64,000 nt of DNA from Arabidopsis thaliana (Eukaryota > Streptophyta > Magnoliopsida > Brassicales > Brassicaceae): contig NC_003070.9 of NCBI RefSeq assembly GCF_000001735.4, positions 8,680,001 through 8,744,000 on the forward strand, given 5' to 3'. Of the stretch, positions 22,644 through 34,388 are shown one piece after another (the first letter of the stretch is position 1; the number at the start of each line of letters is the position of its first letter). The position numbers and the translations under genes are program-made. A model generated the notes under the pieces. That model was not told the origin of the DNA. It was given only the letters and a program-made list of their open reading frames with translations, and made no database searches.

Positions 22644-25640
22644 ATGGCTAACGGAGCCGATGAGGATGCTGTCCTCAGCGATGTCGAGTCCGATGAACCA
22701 GCGCCTGTTGTTTTAAAGGATTCGCCGCGGGAAGAAGCATCGGATGAGAGGATAACGGAGCTAATAGCGGAGCTTGATCGAGAGAAGAAAGCTCGAGAAG
22801 CGGCTGAGAGTTCGAAATCGGAGCTTCAGGTTTCGTTCAATCGGTTAAAAGCTCTTGCTGTAGAGGCAATCAAGAAGCGCGACGAGTCTAAGCGAGAACG
22901 TGATGAAGCATTGAAGGAGAAGGAGAATCTAACAAATGAGCTTGAGAATGTTAATAAAGGTAAGGATGAGATGTCGAAGAAACTTGATGAGGCTTTGAGA
23001 TCTAGAGATGGTTTAAAAGCAGAGATTGAGAATTCCTCGCATATGTTGGTTTCTGGGATTGAGAAGATATCTGGTAAAGTTAGCAGCTTTAAGAATTTTT
23101 CAAATGGTGGTCTTCCCAAGTCTCAGAAATATACAGGTTTGACTTCTGTAGCTTATGGAGTTATTAAGCGTACTAATGAAATCGTGGAAGAGCTTGTTAG
23201 GCAGATTGATACGACTGCAAAGTCGAGGAATGAAGCTAGGGAGCAGATGGACCAACGGAATTATGAGATAGCTATTGAGGTTTCTCAGTTGGAATCTGCG
23301 ATCAGTAATTTAAGATTAGAGGTTGCGGAAAAGGCTTCGATTGTTGATGATTTAGAGAGGGGTGTGAGTGAGAAAGAGAAGAGGATTGCTGAACTTGAGA
23401 AAGGTAATTTAGAGAAGGTCAGTTTGCTGGAAGGTGAAGTTGTGGAGCTGAAACAGTTGGTTGATGAGTATGATGGGAAGTTGAAGACTATGGAACTGAA
23501 GATGGTAGCTCAACGTCCTTTGTTGATGGATCAGCTTAATCTTGTGTCAAGGATCCATGACCAGCTTTACGAGGTTGTAAGGATAGTTGACGGGAATAGT
23601 TCAGAACAGTCAGATTTGTCTGAGTCTTTCTTTATGCCTCAAGAGACAGAGATGGAGGAGAACATTCGAGCTTCTTTAGCAGGTATGGAATCCATCTTCG
23701 AACTGACCAAAGTGGTTTCTGGGAAAGCACAGAGTTTGGTGGAAGAGAAGAGCCATGAACTGAAGAATTTGAATGAAACTGTGGGTCTATTAGTTAAGGA
23801 AAAAGAACATATTGGTACTTTACTGAGGAGCGCTTTGTCCAAAAGGGTGATAGGAGAGCAGCCATCTCAAAAAAGAGAATTGTTTCAAGCTGCAGAGAAT
23901 GGTTTGAGGGATGGTGGTACTGATTCTAAATTTGCTAAACTCTTAAAGGATGGGAAGGTTCAGGACTCTCGTAGTGATAATACTCATGACCATAGTAAAG
24001 AAGACAATGAAATATACTCCCTGGTATGTGTTCCTTTAGTTCTTATTATGTTTTATGAACTTCATTCATTCGGGTACCTTATAATGTCTCCACATTGGAA
24101 TGCAGGCCAGCACATTGGAGAATATTGTCAAGGCATCTCAGCTCGAGATCGTCGAACTGCAGCACTTGTTGGAAGCATCAAGGCAAGCTCTCTAATGCAG
24201 AACTCCGTCTCTATATCTTATACCTTTGGTAGACGACATTCACTTTGTTTCACTAGGAAAGTAAATGCTTAGTTTTACCTCATAGGATGGGGTGGCCTGG
24301 GAACCATAAGGCAATGTCATTATTATTCAATCAAATCCAAATAGTAGGAATATGATTCCAAAGAGCGTTCTATTGGGAACTTAACTTCCACATGTGCTTG
24401 CAACATGGTACTTGATGTATCATGAATCTCCATGAAAGTAACTGTCTTAAATGCATTTATGTGATATCTTGTGTAATGCATATTTTTCTTATATGTGATA
24501 CTTCTAGCTGTCCAGTGTAGTTTGCCGTCCATAGTGATCATTTTCTTGCTTTTGTTGCCGCAACTTATGCTGACATTTTGTTTTTGTGTATATCTAACAG
24601 GGAAGAGACTAGTTCTCTTAGAAAACAATTGGACACTCAGACAAAGGAGCTTAACCAGAGAATGCGCCAAATAGAAGAACTTAAAGAAAAGGAGAGGATA
24701 GCAAACGAAAACGTGAGTGAATTTTTGCTTTGCCAATGTGTGAAAGCTGATTTTCTCGTGCATCATTTGTCTTTATATGACAAAGTATGTAACACTCTGT
24801 TGCAAGTGTTTGTTTAAAGTTTGGTTCCTTGGGATGGTAGGTTGAAGGGCTTATGACTGACATTGCTGCTGCTGAAGAAGAAATAACAAGATGGAAAGTA
24901 GCAGCCGAGCAGGAGGCTGCTGCTGGTGGAGCTGTTGAACAAGACTTCACGTCACAGGTGCGTTATAAGTCCTTGGGTTAGTCTAGTGCAGGAGGCCAGG
25001 AGCATTGTAATTACCCTAGGTGGTTTGTAATGGCTTATAGCTATGTTGACAAGCTCAGCAACTAGTGTTGAGTCAGTTAGCTAAAGCTAACAAGCTAAGA
25101 GACTTTTAGGAGAATGAGTTAGGAGTATTAGGTTCTGGGATTGGGAATTGCACTGAGGGTAGTTCTATATGATGGTTTTTTGTTCTCCGGTACTGGATCC
25201 TATCAATGCGCTCTGTTCTGTTTTTATGTACACATTTCCTGGGAACTAAGGAATGATAGTCTTAACTCTTATTGGCTTTGTTTGTTCAGCTGTATGTGCT
25301 AAAAGAAGAACTTGAAGAGGCAAAGCAAGCAATAATAGAATCAGAAAAGAAACTAAAGTTTAAGGAAGAGACGGCAGCAGCAGCAATGGGTGCAAGGGAT
25401 GCAGCAGAGAGATCTCTGAGACTCGCAGACAATAGGGCGACTAAGTTGAGGGAAAGAATCCAAGAACTAAACCGTAAAGTTGAAGAATTAGAAACCCATC
25501 GAGATATGAATACTTCAAACAGAGCTAGATATGCGTGTTGGCCATGGCAACTTCTCGGGATTGATTTTGTGGGAAGTCGAAGAATTGAGTCGGGACAAGA
25601 AAGTGCGAACGAGATGGAACTCGCTGAACCTCTACTATGA
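22644..25640 (+). CDS. Long coiled-coil protein of unknown function
   Basis: Five exons: 22644-24023, 24106-24182, 24601-24712, 24841-24957, 25290-25640; 678 aa, recalled as At1g24560. After an acidic start (residues 1-35), most of the protein is heptad-rich Glu/Lys/Leu sequence predicted to form extended coiled coils, broken by a non-helical stretch around 140-175. The C-terminus is different: a Trp/Gly-rich motif (RYACWPWQLLGIDFVG) followed by an acidic end. The first exon reads on past its donor, but the coiled-coil register continues only if the introns are removed. Intron 2 starts with GC instead of GT. No catalytic motif is seen; a structural or tethering role is inference. Confidence 0.88.
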
Positions 25641-27196
25641 GAAAAACCGGTACTGTATACCAAAACCATACTCTCTGTATTTGTTTTTGATTTTTATGTA
25701 TATACCACCTGAAAAATGTTTTTAAAAGCTTTAACACGTTCTCATGTTGTAATGTTTGAGTTAAAGAAGTTTAATTTGGAGGCTTGGCGAAAAGTAAGAT
25801 GTTTCCCACACCCAAACAGTGATCAATAAAATATAAAACTTCCCATTCTTTTTTGCTCGAAATCTTTAGAGTGCAACGGCTCACTCAAATGATGAATCTC
25901 TTAAAGTTATACATGACTAAAGTATATCACAAATGATCCTGATTCTAGACTGGTCTTGCCATGACCTGCTTCAGAATTTATTTTAGTATATACTAAAATA
26001 TATACTTAGCGAATAACACCTATTTTGAAGATGAACCCCCAAAGGTTAAAAACCTAAATAGTTATCCAATCTAAAATCATATATTTATGTATCTCAGTTT
26101 CTTAGCTAAGGTTGACTTCGTTACTTCTTCAGAAGTTATTGTTGTTCAACTTAAAACATACATATTCAATTTTTGAAAATAGAGCACTATATATAGTATA
26201 ACTATTTTTTTATTTAAAAAGTTTAAGACAGCTAATATTATAGGTTTTTATGCATTAATAGATATCAGTTAATATTTACTTTTTCTCTACACTTTTTTTC
26301 TTTCGAAATGACCAAGTCTAGCATGGGAGAGAATCTATGTTACAGACTGGTAGATAAGTTTCTAGATACATTTTTAAAAAACATGGTAGTAAATATAAGC
26401 AGAAAATACTGATTTCGATTCAAAAAGTAAATGTGATATATATAGTTTCCAAAAATACGGTGATATTTATATTTATAGCCATTGACTATTGAACCCTTCA
26501 ACCATGTAAATCAAACCCTCGAGGTTATAATGAGTAAAAAAAATTCTTAATATTTATCTTCTTGGTTGGTGAGGAGGAGTCATAATGAGTAAAAATTTTT
26601 GTCCATATGAGTAATTAAGTACCCAAAAAGCCAATTAATTGAAAAAATCTATAAATGTATAGGAAAAAAATATGAGCAACATCCCCGTTTTGGTTTCGAT
26701 TTTCCATGTGTGCTAAATCACTAGTCATATCATAGAAAAATCTTATAAAAATTTCTCAAAACAAAATCATTTTTTATTGAAAAAATTGAGCTTACGAAAC
26801 AGCTTTCAGTTCCACACGTCTGCTCTTGAATACTGGAGATCGCCGGAGGAATAAGGATCTCCAAAAAACTTATCACTAATTTGATCGAAAAGCGTTTCTC
26901 GTCTCAAATTTTTGTGGTGTTCTACTTGTAATGTCATTTTTACAAATCCAAGTTTTCTTTTCATCACCTTCGTGTTTTGTCGTCTAGAAAATTTATGGTT
27001 AATCACACGTTGAATGTAGCATTGTTGTTAATCTAGGTGACAAAGCAAATTGAGTCTTTTAATCAGATCATTCGTGCTTTGTTTTGATCGTATAGCTCAA
27101 GAAATTAATTACAGTTTGTTTTATCGATAAACAGGAGTGAGATGGTGTTGATGACAATTGGAGCTTATAATCAAAAGTTGTAATAAAAACCTAACT
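25641..27196. other. Intergenic region between coiled-coil and DUF707 genes
   Basis: 3' UTR of the coiled-coil gene, AT-rich spacer, and 5' leader of the DUF707 gene; ataaacag at about 27127-27134 may end a leader intron. No gene or repeat was recognised. Confidence 0.6.
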
Positions 27197-29491
27197 ATGG
27201 GAATCTTGTCACGCAGGTAAAAAAGACCCTTTGTCTCGTTTCTCTTATTGTTCTCTCTAAAATCAGATTGGTGATGATTGTTGTTATAACAGCCCAATTA
27301 GTAGTAGGAGATCATCAGATGATAGCATGAAGCTTTTTACAACAGCATTGTTTGCTATAGCTTTTGGCATTGTTATTGGACTATCTTTTCCATCTTTATG
27401 GATCACTGAGGTTCTTCTTATTTCTCTTCAAATCTTTTACTTCTTAGATTTTATACTTCGTTTGTCGCATGCCATTTTTGTATTGTGTAGACAAGTCTCC
27501 CGAGAAACCTTCTTCGCTCCATTGCTATCTCACTTAGAGATTCCGGAATTGCAACTCCTCACAAAGCCATTGATATCTCAAAGGCATGTTTTATGTAGGA
27601 ATCTACACATCTTTTTCATGTTTTAAGCACAAAAACCAAAGTTTAAGGCATGTTTTGGTGCAGATATGGGAACCATCAAATCCTCGAGGCGCTGAGAGAT
27701 TACCATCCGGTATCATTGCATCCGAATCGGACTTGTACTTGCGCAGATTATGGGGGAACCCTGATGAGGTTTTTCCTCACTCTTTTGATATGACATCTTT
27801 CATATGTGATCAATGAACATTAGCTTCAATTTTATTTTCTCTGTTTCCTCAGGATTTAGTGAAACAACCGAGATATCTAGCAACATTTACAGTGGGTTAT
27901 AATCAGAGACACAATATAGATGCGTGTGTTAGCAAGGTTGATTGATATAACACTTTTTGTTTTCTGTTTTTGCTTAATAGTAAACTCATTATGTTTTGTC
28001 TACTCAAATACAGTTTTCAGAGAACTTTACTATTGTTCTGTTTCATTATGATGGCGTAACAAGTGCATGGAATGATGAGTTTGAGTGGTCGAGGAATGCA
28101 ATACACATAAGTGTCAAAAAGCAGACAAAATGGTATCAATATCTTTGCTTTAACCACTTTTTTTTATCTGGTTTCTTGACTCTCTCATATTGTGAACATA
28201 AGGTGGTATGCAAAGAGATTCTTGCACCCGGACATTGTAGCACGATACGATTATATATTCATATGGGATGAGGATCTTGGAGTTGATCACTTTAATGCAG
28301 AAGAGTGAGTTTCTCTTACTCTTCTCACTTCCATTTAAAAATTTCTAACTATGTTTGTTGTTGTAGATACATACACATAGTGAAGAAGCACGACCTTGAG
28401 ATTTCGCAGCCTGGTTTGGACCCAGAGACTGGGTTTAATTGGCAGATCACCAAAAGAAGAGAACATAGTGAAGTCCACAAGTATATATAACGGCCTCTCT
28501 AGATTATTTTTGTTACATTACAAAATGGTTCTGAATATGGCTTGAACCTTAGCAGGGAGACAGATGAGAAACTCGACTGGTGCTCTAATCCTCCCCGGCC
28601 TCCATGTGCTGCGTATGTTTCAAAAAACGTCTCTATCAAACTCAAGTTTCAGACATATTTAAACCATTAGTAACTTCGTTATGTCTTTAATAAAAAAACA
28701 GATTCGTGGAGATAATGGCTCCTGTATTCTCAAGAGATGCATGGCGCTGCGTGTGGCATATGATCCAGGTTACACTTACTTTATTATCTATTGGCTCCTT
28801 CATATCTTCATATAATGTCTCCTTCTTGCACCTAATTGTATATGAACCAAAAACAGAATGATTTGGTTCACGGTTGGGGTCTTGACTTTGCACTGAGAAG
28901 ATGTGTTGAGGTACACAAAAGTTCACTATGTTGTTGCTTAGTGTTTGTACAAATGTTCTTGCATGTTTGATCAATTAATGAAGAGGCTTTCATTTTTATA
29001 TGTGAAAATGAAGGAGCCTGCATTTGAGAAGATAGGAATAGTAGACTCACAGTGGATCGTTCATCAATTTATCCCTTCCCTTGGCAACCAGGTTACTTAA
29101 CTTCTTCACTTTCTCCTTTCCAAAACCAATTAAAATTTCTCATTCTTTCTCCTTTTCTTGCCAATAGGGGAAAGCAGATAACGGGAAAGCACCATGGCAA
29201 GGGGTAAGCAAAACTTGTTTTTGTCTCAATACAAATTTTCCTCTTGTTTTGGAGAGCTTTCATGTGTTCTCTTCCCTATAACAAAACCTAGGGCTATCTT
29301 AGATTTTCTAGATACCTTGACAAGAAAGCAACCAAATGGACCAATCTGTCTTAAACTTTTGTGTGTTGCAGGTGAGGGATAGATGTCAAATGGAATGGAA
29401 AATGTTCGAGAACAGAGTGGAAGCCGCGGAAAAGGATTATTTCAGATCGTTACAAGTTGAAAGCCCATCCAATTCAACAACTTCTCATTAG
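27197..29491 (+). CDS. DUF707 family protein
   Basis: Fourteen short exons: 27197-27216, 27293-27410, 27491-27583, 27664-27768, 27853-27936, 28014-28132, 28203-28304, 28367-28480, 28556-28612, 28702-28768, 28857-28910, 29014-29091, 29168-29203, 29372-29491; about 388 aa, recalled as At1g24570. A short basic N-terminus precedes one hydrophobic segment (LFAIAFGIVIGLSFPSL), consistent with a type II Golgi/ER anchor. Family hallmarks: NPRGAERLPSGI, ESDLYLRRLWG, WWYAKRFLHPDIV, YIFIWDEDLGVDHF, MAPVFSRDAWRCVW and HGWGLDFALRRC. The DED motif and fold class suggest a glycosyltransferase-like enzyme, but activity is unproven. Intron 3 (27584-27663) has a GC donor. Confidence 0.88.
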
Positions 29492-30177
29492 TACCTTACC
29501 AATACTAGTTGTAGCCAGGATATTTTAAGGTGCTATATAACATTTACATATAGATCTTATAGGTTATAGAGATACCAATCTCTTTGATCCGCACAACGAT
29601 CAGATTCCATTGAATAATAGAAACAGGACTGTGAATGATTTTAATCACAAAAAGATTGTGAGGAGCTGAAACAGAACAGGTGTGTGAACTTTGACAAAGA
29701 TTTGTCCAATTTTTCATGTGTCAGCATGTCTGGTCTAGTGACGTGGCATGCAACCGTGAAACGTTGAGTCTTCCACGTGTCGATCAAGAATCGACCTCGG
29801 GAGAACAAGGAGCTCTCCACAACGCACAACTTGGTTGGCTGATCACAATACGTGTCAGAAGTCTAACAACAAAACAGACCACAGAAAAAAAAAAAAAACA
29901 GAGTTTTTGTTTTATTTTAAATTTTCTGGTTATAAAAGACGAACCAACCTATTATTGAGTCACAATCAAATTGTGGGAGATGAGTCTCTAACGATAACCT
30001 CTCTCTTGGTGACACGTGTTTAGACCACCGCTGCTTAATAAACCCAATCGCCCACCGGAACATGAGTGGCGGCTATACTTCCTCTCTATTTCTTCTCTTC
30101 TAAGGATTTTTCGTGTCTCAAAACTTTCAAAGACTCTCAGTTTCTATCTCTGTGAATATAATCTTAGTTATAAAAAA
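29492..30177. other. Promoter and leader of the RING-H2 gene
   Basis: 3' UTR of the DUF707 gene, then a region rich in ACGT-core elements (29741-30018) and a leader ending in an A-rich tract at the ATG. Confidence 0.65.
29741..30018. promoter_or_regulatory. Cluster of four ABRE/G-box-type elements
   Basis: ACGTGGC at 29741-29747, CCACGTGTC around the CACGTG at 29774-29779, ACGTGTC at 29850-29856 and ACACGTGT around the CACGTG at 30013-30018. Multiple ABREs bound by ABF/AREB bZIP factors are the classic basis of ABA and drought induction. They lie 160-440 bp upstream of the RING-H2 start codon. Confidence 0.6.
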
Positions 30178-30573
30178 ATGGGTCTCTCGCATTTTCCAAC
30201 AGCGTCAGAAGGAGTACTACCACTTCTGGTGATGAACACGGTTGTTTCAATCACTCTGTTGAAGAACATGGTGAGGTCTGTTTTTCAAATTGTTGCATCC
30301 GAGACTGAATCTTCCATGGAGATAGACGACGAGCCTGAAGATGATTTTGTTACTAGAAGAATCTCGATAACACAGTTCAAGTCTCTATGTGAGAACATAG
30401 AAGAGGAAGAAGAAGAGAAAGGTGTGGAGTGTTGTGTGTGCCTTTGTGGGTTTAAAGAGGAAGAGGAAGTGAGTGAGTTGGTTTCTTGCAAGCATTTCTT
30501 CCACAGAGCTTGTCTAGACAACTGGTTTGGTAATAACCACACCACATGCCCTCTTTGCAGGTCCATTCTCTAG
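30178..30573 (+). CDS. XERICO-like small RING-H2 protein (probable E3 ubiquitin ligase)
   Basis: Single exon, 131 aa, recalled as At1g24580. The frame is open further upstream but 30178 is the first ATG, and the start MGLSHFPTASEGVLP resembles the N-terminus of XERICO. A hydrophobic N-terminal segment (residues ~12-38) suggests membrane association. A RING-H2 finger follows: Cys85, Cys88, Cys104, His106, His109, Cys112, Cys124, Cys127, all zinc ligands intact, with the usual CPLC end. An acidic Glu run (75-80) precedes it. By family, it would bring an E2 to its target; XERICO raises ABA levels. The substrate is not evident. ABREs upstream fit ABA-linked expression. Confidence 0.88.
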   Translation: MGLSHFPTASEGVLPLLVMNTVVSITLLKNMVRSVFQIVASETESSMEIDDEPEDDFVTRRISITQFKSLCENIEEEEEEKGVECCVCLCGFKEEEEVSELVSCKHFFHRACLDNWFGNNHTTCPLCRSIL

Positions 30574-31210
30574 TGGTGGAATCTTGTTTTACACTTTCCT
30601 TTTGTTTTGCTTTGCTATAGGAAAATACCACATTCTCTATCCTCTGTTTTACCCTTTTTGGTGTTTATGTTTTTCCCCTTCTTTTTTCTTGGTATGGAGA
30701 AGGGGTTTTTTCATAATAAAGGACTATACAATTGATGTGTGTGAATGTTTTCCCCATTTTTCTTGAGTTGAAAAAGGGGTTTGTTTTTCTTCTCTAATAA
30801 TGGAAATGTCATATTTTCAACTCTTTAAGCTCTCTTTTATTTTAACATTTTAGAAAGAATTGTATTCTTATATCTTCCATTTTATCTCATGTATTCATGA
30901 TTAGTGTGACAGTCTTGCATTTAAATGTGAAACTAAGACCATAACTTGTAGCATAATTAGTACAATTCCAATTCAAACCAGATTTTGCATGTTATCGGAA
31001 AAAACAATTATGTGGAACTAGAAGATCCAAGAGTTCATGAAATATACTAATTTGTAGTCTTTATTTCCATGCACCTTTCTAGACAAAGGAAACAGCACCC
31101 ATTTTGTTACATAACAAAAATAAAAACCAGAAGAAGAAACACAAATCATACAATACAATCTATATATTATGGTTTGTCATTTATTACTTTTTATTCTTCG
31201 TCCACATAGA
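30574..31210. other. Convergent 3' region
   Basis: 3' UTRs of the RING-H2 gene (plus) and the small His-rich gene (minus). T-rich; nothing else recognised. Confidence 0.65.
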
Positions 31211-31477
31211 CTAGGCGCTCTTAGTCATCCACTTACTGAACTTCGTATGCTCAAACTTGATGAATTGCTCAGCTTCTTTGTCAACATCCTCTGCTTTTGC
31301 AACCTCTCTAGTGCCCATATTCTCGCTCTTTGACCTCCTCATATCTGCATACTCGAAGCCCTGGATTGGTTCTTCGGCTGCAAAGACAGCTCGGAACTCC
31401 TTCATCGAGTCCCGGTGATGATGATTATGATGTTGATGGTGATGAGATTTGTGACTGGAGGAGTTTCCAAGTACCAT
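31211..31477 (-). CDS. Small His-rich plant protein, unknown function
   Basis: Single exon, 88 aa, recalled as At1g24575. The N-terminus is strikingly histidine-rich (HKSHHHQHHNHHHRD), followed by a charged middle and the end EAEQFIKFEHTKFSKWMTKS. That end loosely recalls the short DUF761-type C-terminal helix (EAEEFI.RF) of plant proteins; this link is weak. No signal peptide or membrane segment. The His cluster could bind metal, but that is inference. An AT-rich upstream region with tatttttg / tttatata motifs is compatible with a promoter near 31540. Confidence 0.7.
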   Translation of the reverse strand: MVLGNSSSHKSHHHQHHNHHHRDSMKEFRAVFAAEEPIQGFEYADMRRSKSENMGTREVAKAEDVDKEAEQFIKFEHTKFSKWMTKSA

Positions 31478-32757
31478 TCTTAAACTAGCTCTTTCTTGTT
31501 TGGATCGGAGTGTTGTTTTATTAGGGATATTTTTGAAAACTATCGTAGGTATCTTTATATAATACTACATGTTATGAGGTTGTAGTCCACATGAAAGATG
31601 GGCGTGAATCTGATTCCCTGTTTTCTTTATGTCTTTTCCGAGCAAATATACTACTACTTCAGGTTTGGCCGATTTTAATATATTCTATGCACATGTCTAG
31701 AGATTTGGACTAATGATATAGGTAAGGATCTAATACGAAATATCGCGTGAGGGTGATTAGCTTTAACAAGAAGCAAGATTGATTGGTCGAAAACATTAAC
31801 AACTTCGAATTCGTGAAGTGGGCCAACGGTTTATAATTTTCTGAGGTATATGCCCCAAGAGTACAAACGACAAATGTTAAATTTGGTAGTTACTGTTGGT
31901 TATTCGTCATAGCTTGATCGAATTAGATGCATTAATAATGATGTATGACATGTATCTAATGCGCAAGTTATAGTGGAGGAGAACGTAGGAAAAACGTGGT
32001 TCTCTTCGTCGGTCATCTAATAGATTTGTCTTTGTTGCTTGGTCAAAAAGTGATCATGCAGGTATGTGTCAACTAGGTTCACCTGGCCCGGACCGGCCCA
32101 TATCATAGGTGAGAGATAAGCCCATGTATGAGAGTCTAAATTTAAAAGTACCCAACTTCAAATACTTTTCATGATACCACTCAATTATCAGACTACTTTC
32201 CATCCACAAAATGTTTTTCCGCCACTTTTTTTATAAGAATCAGAGTGTTTCTATTAAGAGATTGATTTTATGAAGTTTTGACATTATTTTTTCTATTGTT
32301 TCTGTAATATTATTTTGTGATTTGTTTATTTTAAAGATTAAAATTTACATTTCGCTTAAAATTTTGGAAACGTTGGACCAGTAGCAACCTCACACATTCA
32401 TAGATCCGATCAGATTTGCTTTGTAATGCCCTTTGAAACACCTTAAAGGCCAACATCTTGAGGCGCAAGTATAATATCAAGAAAAAGAAAAACATTTTTT
32501 GACATAGCTTAACATTTGAAAGATTGTGTCAAAATTGATAAGTTGGAAAGTTATATTTTATTAATCAATTTATTAGAGATTAGAAGAAAGTAAATGTTAA
32601 TATTTTACGCATACTCTAGATGAAAGAAACCTTCCACATATAAAACCAATAACTACAAGACGTAGAGACAGAAAGTAGAATAGAACTACTACCTTGTTTG
32701 GTCACTAGCATAATGCTCTAAAGAATAAACAAAAACAAACCCTAAGCTTCCTAGTGT
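31478..32757. other. Intergenic region between two small minus-strand genes
   Basis: Promoter of the His-rich gene and 3' flank of the next. No coding content or clear repeat. Confidence 0.6.
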
Positions 32758-32985
32758 CTACTTAGAATGATCTGGCTTTGTCATGAGACTTTGAAGAATG
32801 TTAGTCTCAACGCTTTTGTTACGCTGCAGCGAAGGAGTCCGGTGAAGCTTGCACTTGAATGACCCCGGGTGAGTGGTCGGTGAGCAAATGCAAATGGTCT
32901 TAGTGATGCTGGTCTGACGGGACAGACCCCCAAGGCCCATCGCCGCTATGGAAGCTTCAGTCTCCATGTTTCCTTTGTCGTTCAT
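32758..32985 (-). CDS. Small protein with CSPTTHPGSF motif
   Basis: Single exon, 75 aa, recalled as At1g24577. The core motif TICICSPTTHPGSFKCKLHR is characteristic of a plant family of small serine-rich-related proteins, in which two Cys plus Thr-His-Pro-Gly-Ser-Phe are invariant. Here the motif sits at residues ~31-49. No signal peptide or membrane segment. The biochemical function of the family is unknown to me; the conserved Cys/His set could bind a metal or be a protein contact. The start is the first ATG after an upstream stop. Confidence 0.75.
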   Translation of the reverse strand: MNDKGNMETEASIAAMGLGGLSRQTSITKTICICSPTTHPGSFKCKLHRTPSLQRNKSVETNILQSLMTKPDHSK

Positions 32986-34388
32986 AATGTGAATATTAAA
33001 GAAGAAGGGGAATCAATGATGAACGAAGAGGGTATACCTCATTGTGTGTATATAATCATTTTATTATTTGAAGAAGCTTTAAGACTGAACAAATCTTTTT
33101 CTTTTTGTATGGTCATCACGGGAATGATGATGGAGTCCATCAAGGACCAACTGTATCCTTGAACTTTTCATGATGTTTCATCTACTTCTATCCCCAAAAC
33201 CAAAAGGCCAAAAGCCACATAAGTCACTTTCTAATGGTTAATGATTCATGATCATGACTTCCATCATTCATCAATTATACACTTTTATAAATGTTGTAAA
33301 TGTGTATACATTTATATAGTATTATACACTTTTATAAATGTTGTTGTTTATATATATGTATACATATATACTTTTATAAATGTTGTAAATGTAAATGTAT
33401 ATATATATATATATATATATATAAATGTGTATAATACTATATAAATGCAGTGCAATGCAAAAAAAACTTTTGTTATATACAAAGCGCATTGAATATAGAG
33501 GAAAACAATATGAGCTAGGAGCACTGAACTTCTATTTCATATTTAAATGAATATAATCTTTTCAATTAATATTTGGTAGAATAGTTCTATATATAGAATT
33601 GTAGTAACAACGAGATTTCAAATTCAAATAAGTGTTATGATTTTATTTTGAATGAATATCGATAATTGAATAATTTTATGATATATTTTTATATAATGTT
33701 TTGTTTTAAAATAAAAATTAATATAGACTGATGTGATCATATAAAACTAAAGACAGTCCCAACATCGTTCATATCACATCCACTAGAAATTCCAATATTT
33801 AGAAGATCTCTTGGATACTTGAAGAGTACCCCTAAAGATCATAATTGGGATATGGTTTTTTTGAATAAGGGTTATAAACATTGATGCAAATTCGAGTCCT
33901 TAAGTATATGTTTACTGAGTTTTGATGGTGCAAATACTTTAATGGACAAAGGATTTTGTGAACCTAAATATAATTATGCCCTTACGGTGATCTGAGAGGG
34001 AAAAGGGAAAGAAGAAAAAGCAAGAGGACAAAGGCTGTCTTTATGATTCTGAAGTCAACTTATAGAAAAGAAAAAAAAATCTTAATTTGTTCAAGATATA
34101 TATTTTTGTCCTTTAGGTATTGTCTTCATCCAGCACCTCGAGTATTTTTACTTTATTTTTGTTATTACCTTTGCTCATAACCGACATATGTCATACACAA
34201 TTAATTAACTTCGCTCATACTCAGATAAAAATTGTTCTTTGCTAAAACATAGAGATAAATTGATCATAGCACTAGACGAAAAATTAAAAGACAAAAGATT
34301 TGAGTTAGTTACCCTTAACCTCATTTCTTACAACCCTAAAGAAACTGTGAAGTGATAAGCACGTAAAAAGTAGAACAACAACAATATT
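32986..34388. other. Intergenic region with AT-rich repeats
   Basis: Promoter of the 75-aa gene, an AT-rich repeat cluster at 33276-33447, then the 3' flank of DRNL. No gene seen. Confidence 0.65.
33276..33447. repeat. AT-rich direct repeats, AT microsatellite and 21-bp inverted repeat
   Basis: Three direct copies of tatacacttttataaatgtt-type sequence start at about 33276, 33323 and 33364, followed by a (TA)n run at about 33397-33422. The sequence at 33309-33329 (catttatatagtattataca..) is perfectly complementary over 21 bp to 33427-33447, so the block can fold into a large AT-rich hairpin. Confidence 0.75.

Noticed and set aside
24024-24272. Read-through of coiled-coil exon 1 into intron 1 as a longer protein
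   Set aside because: The extension loses the coiled-coil register, whereas splicing at 24023/24106 restores it and a good GT donor is present.
30016-30177. 54-residue N-terminal extension of the RING-H2 gene
   Set aside because: No ATG in the extension start (GTG); the XERICO-like N-terminus begins at the ATG 30178.
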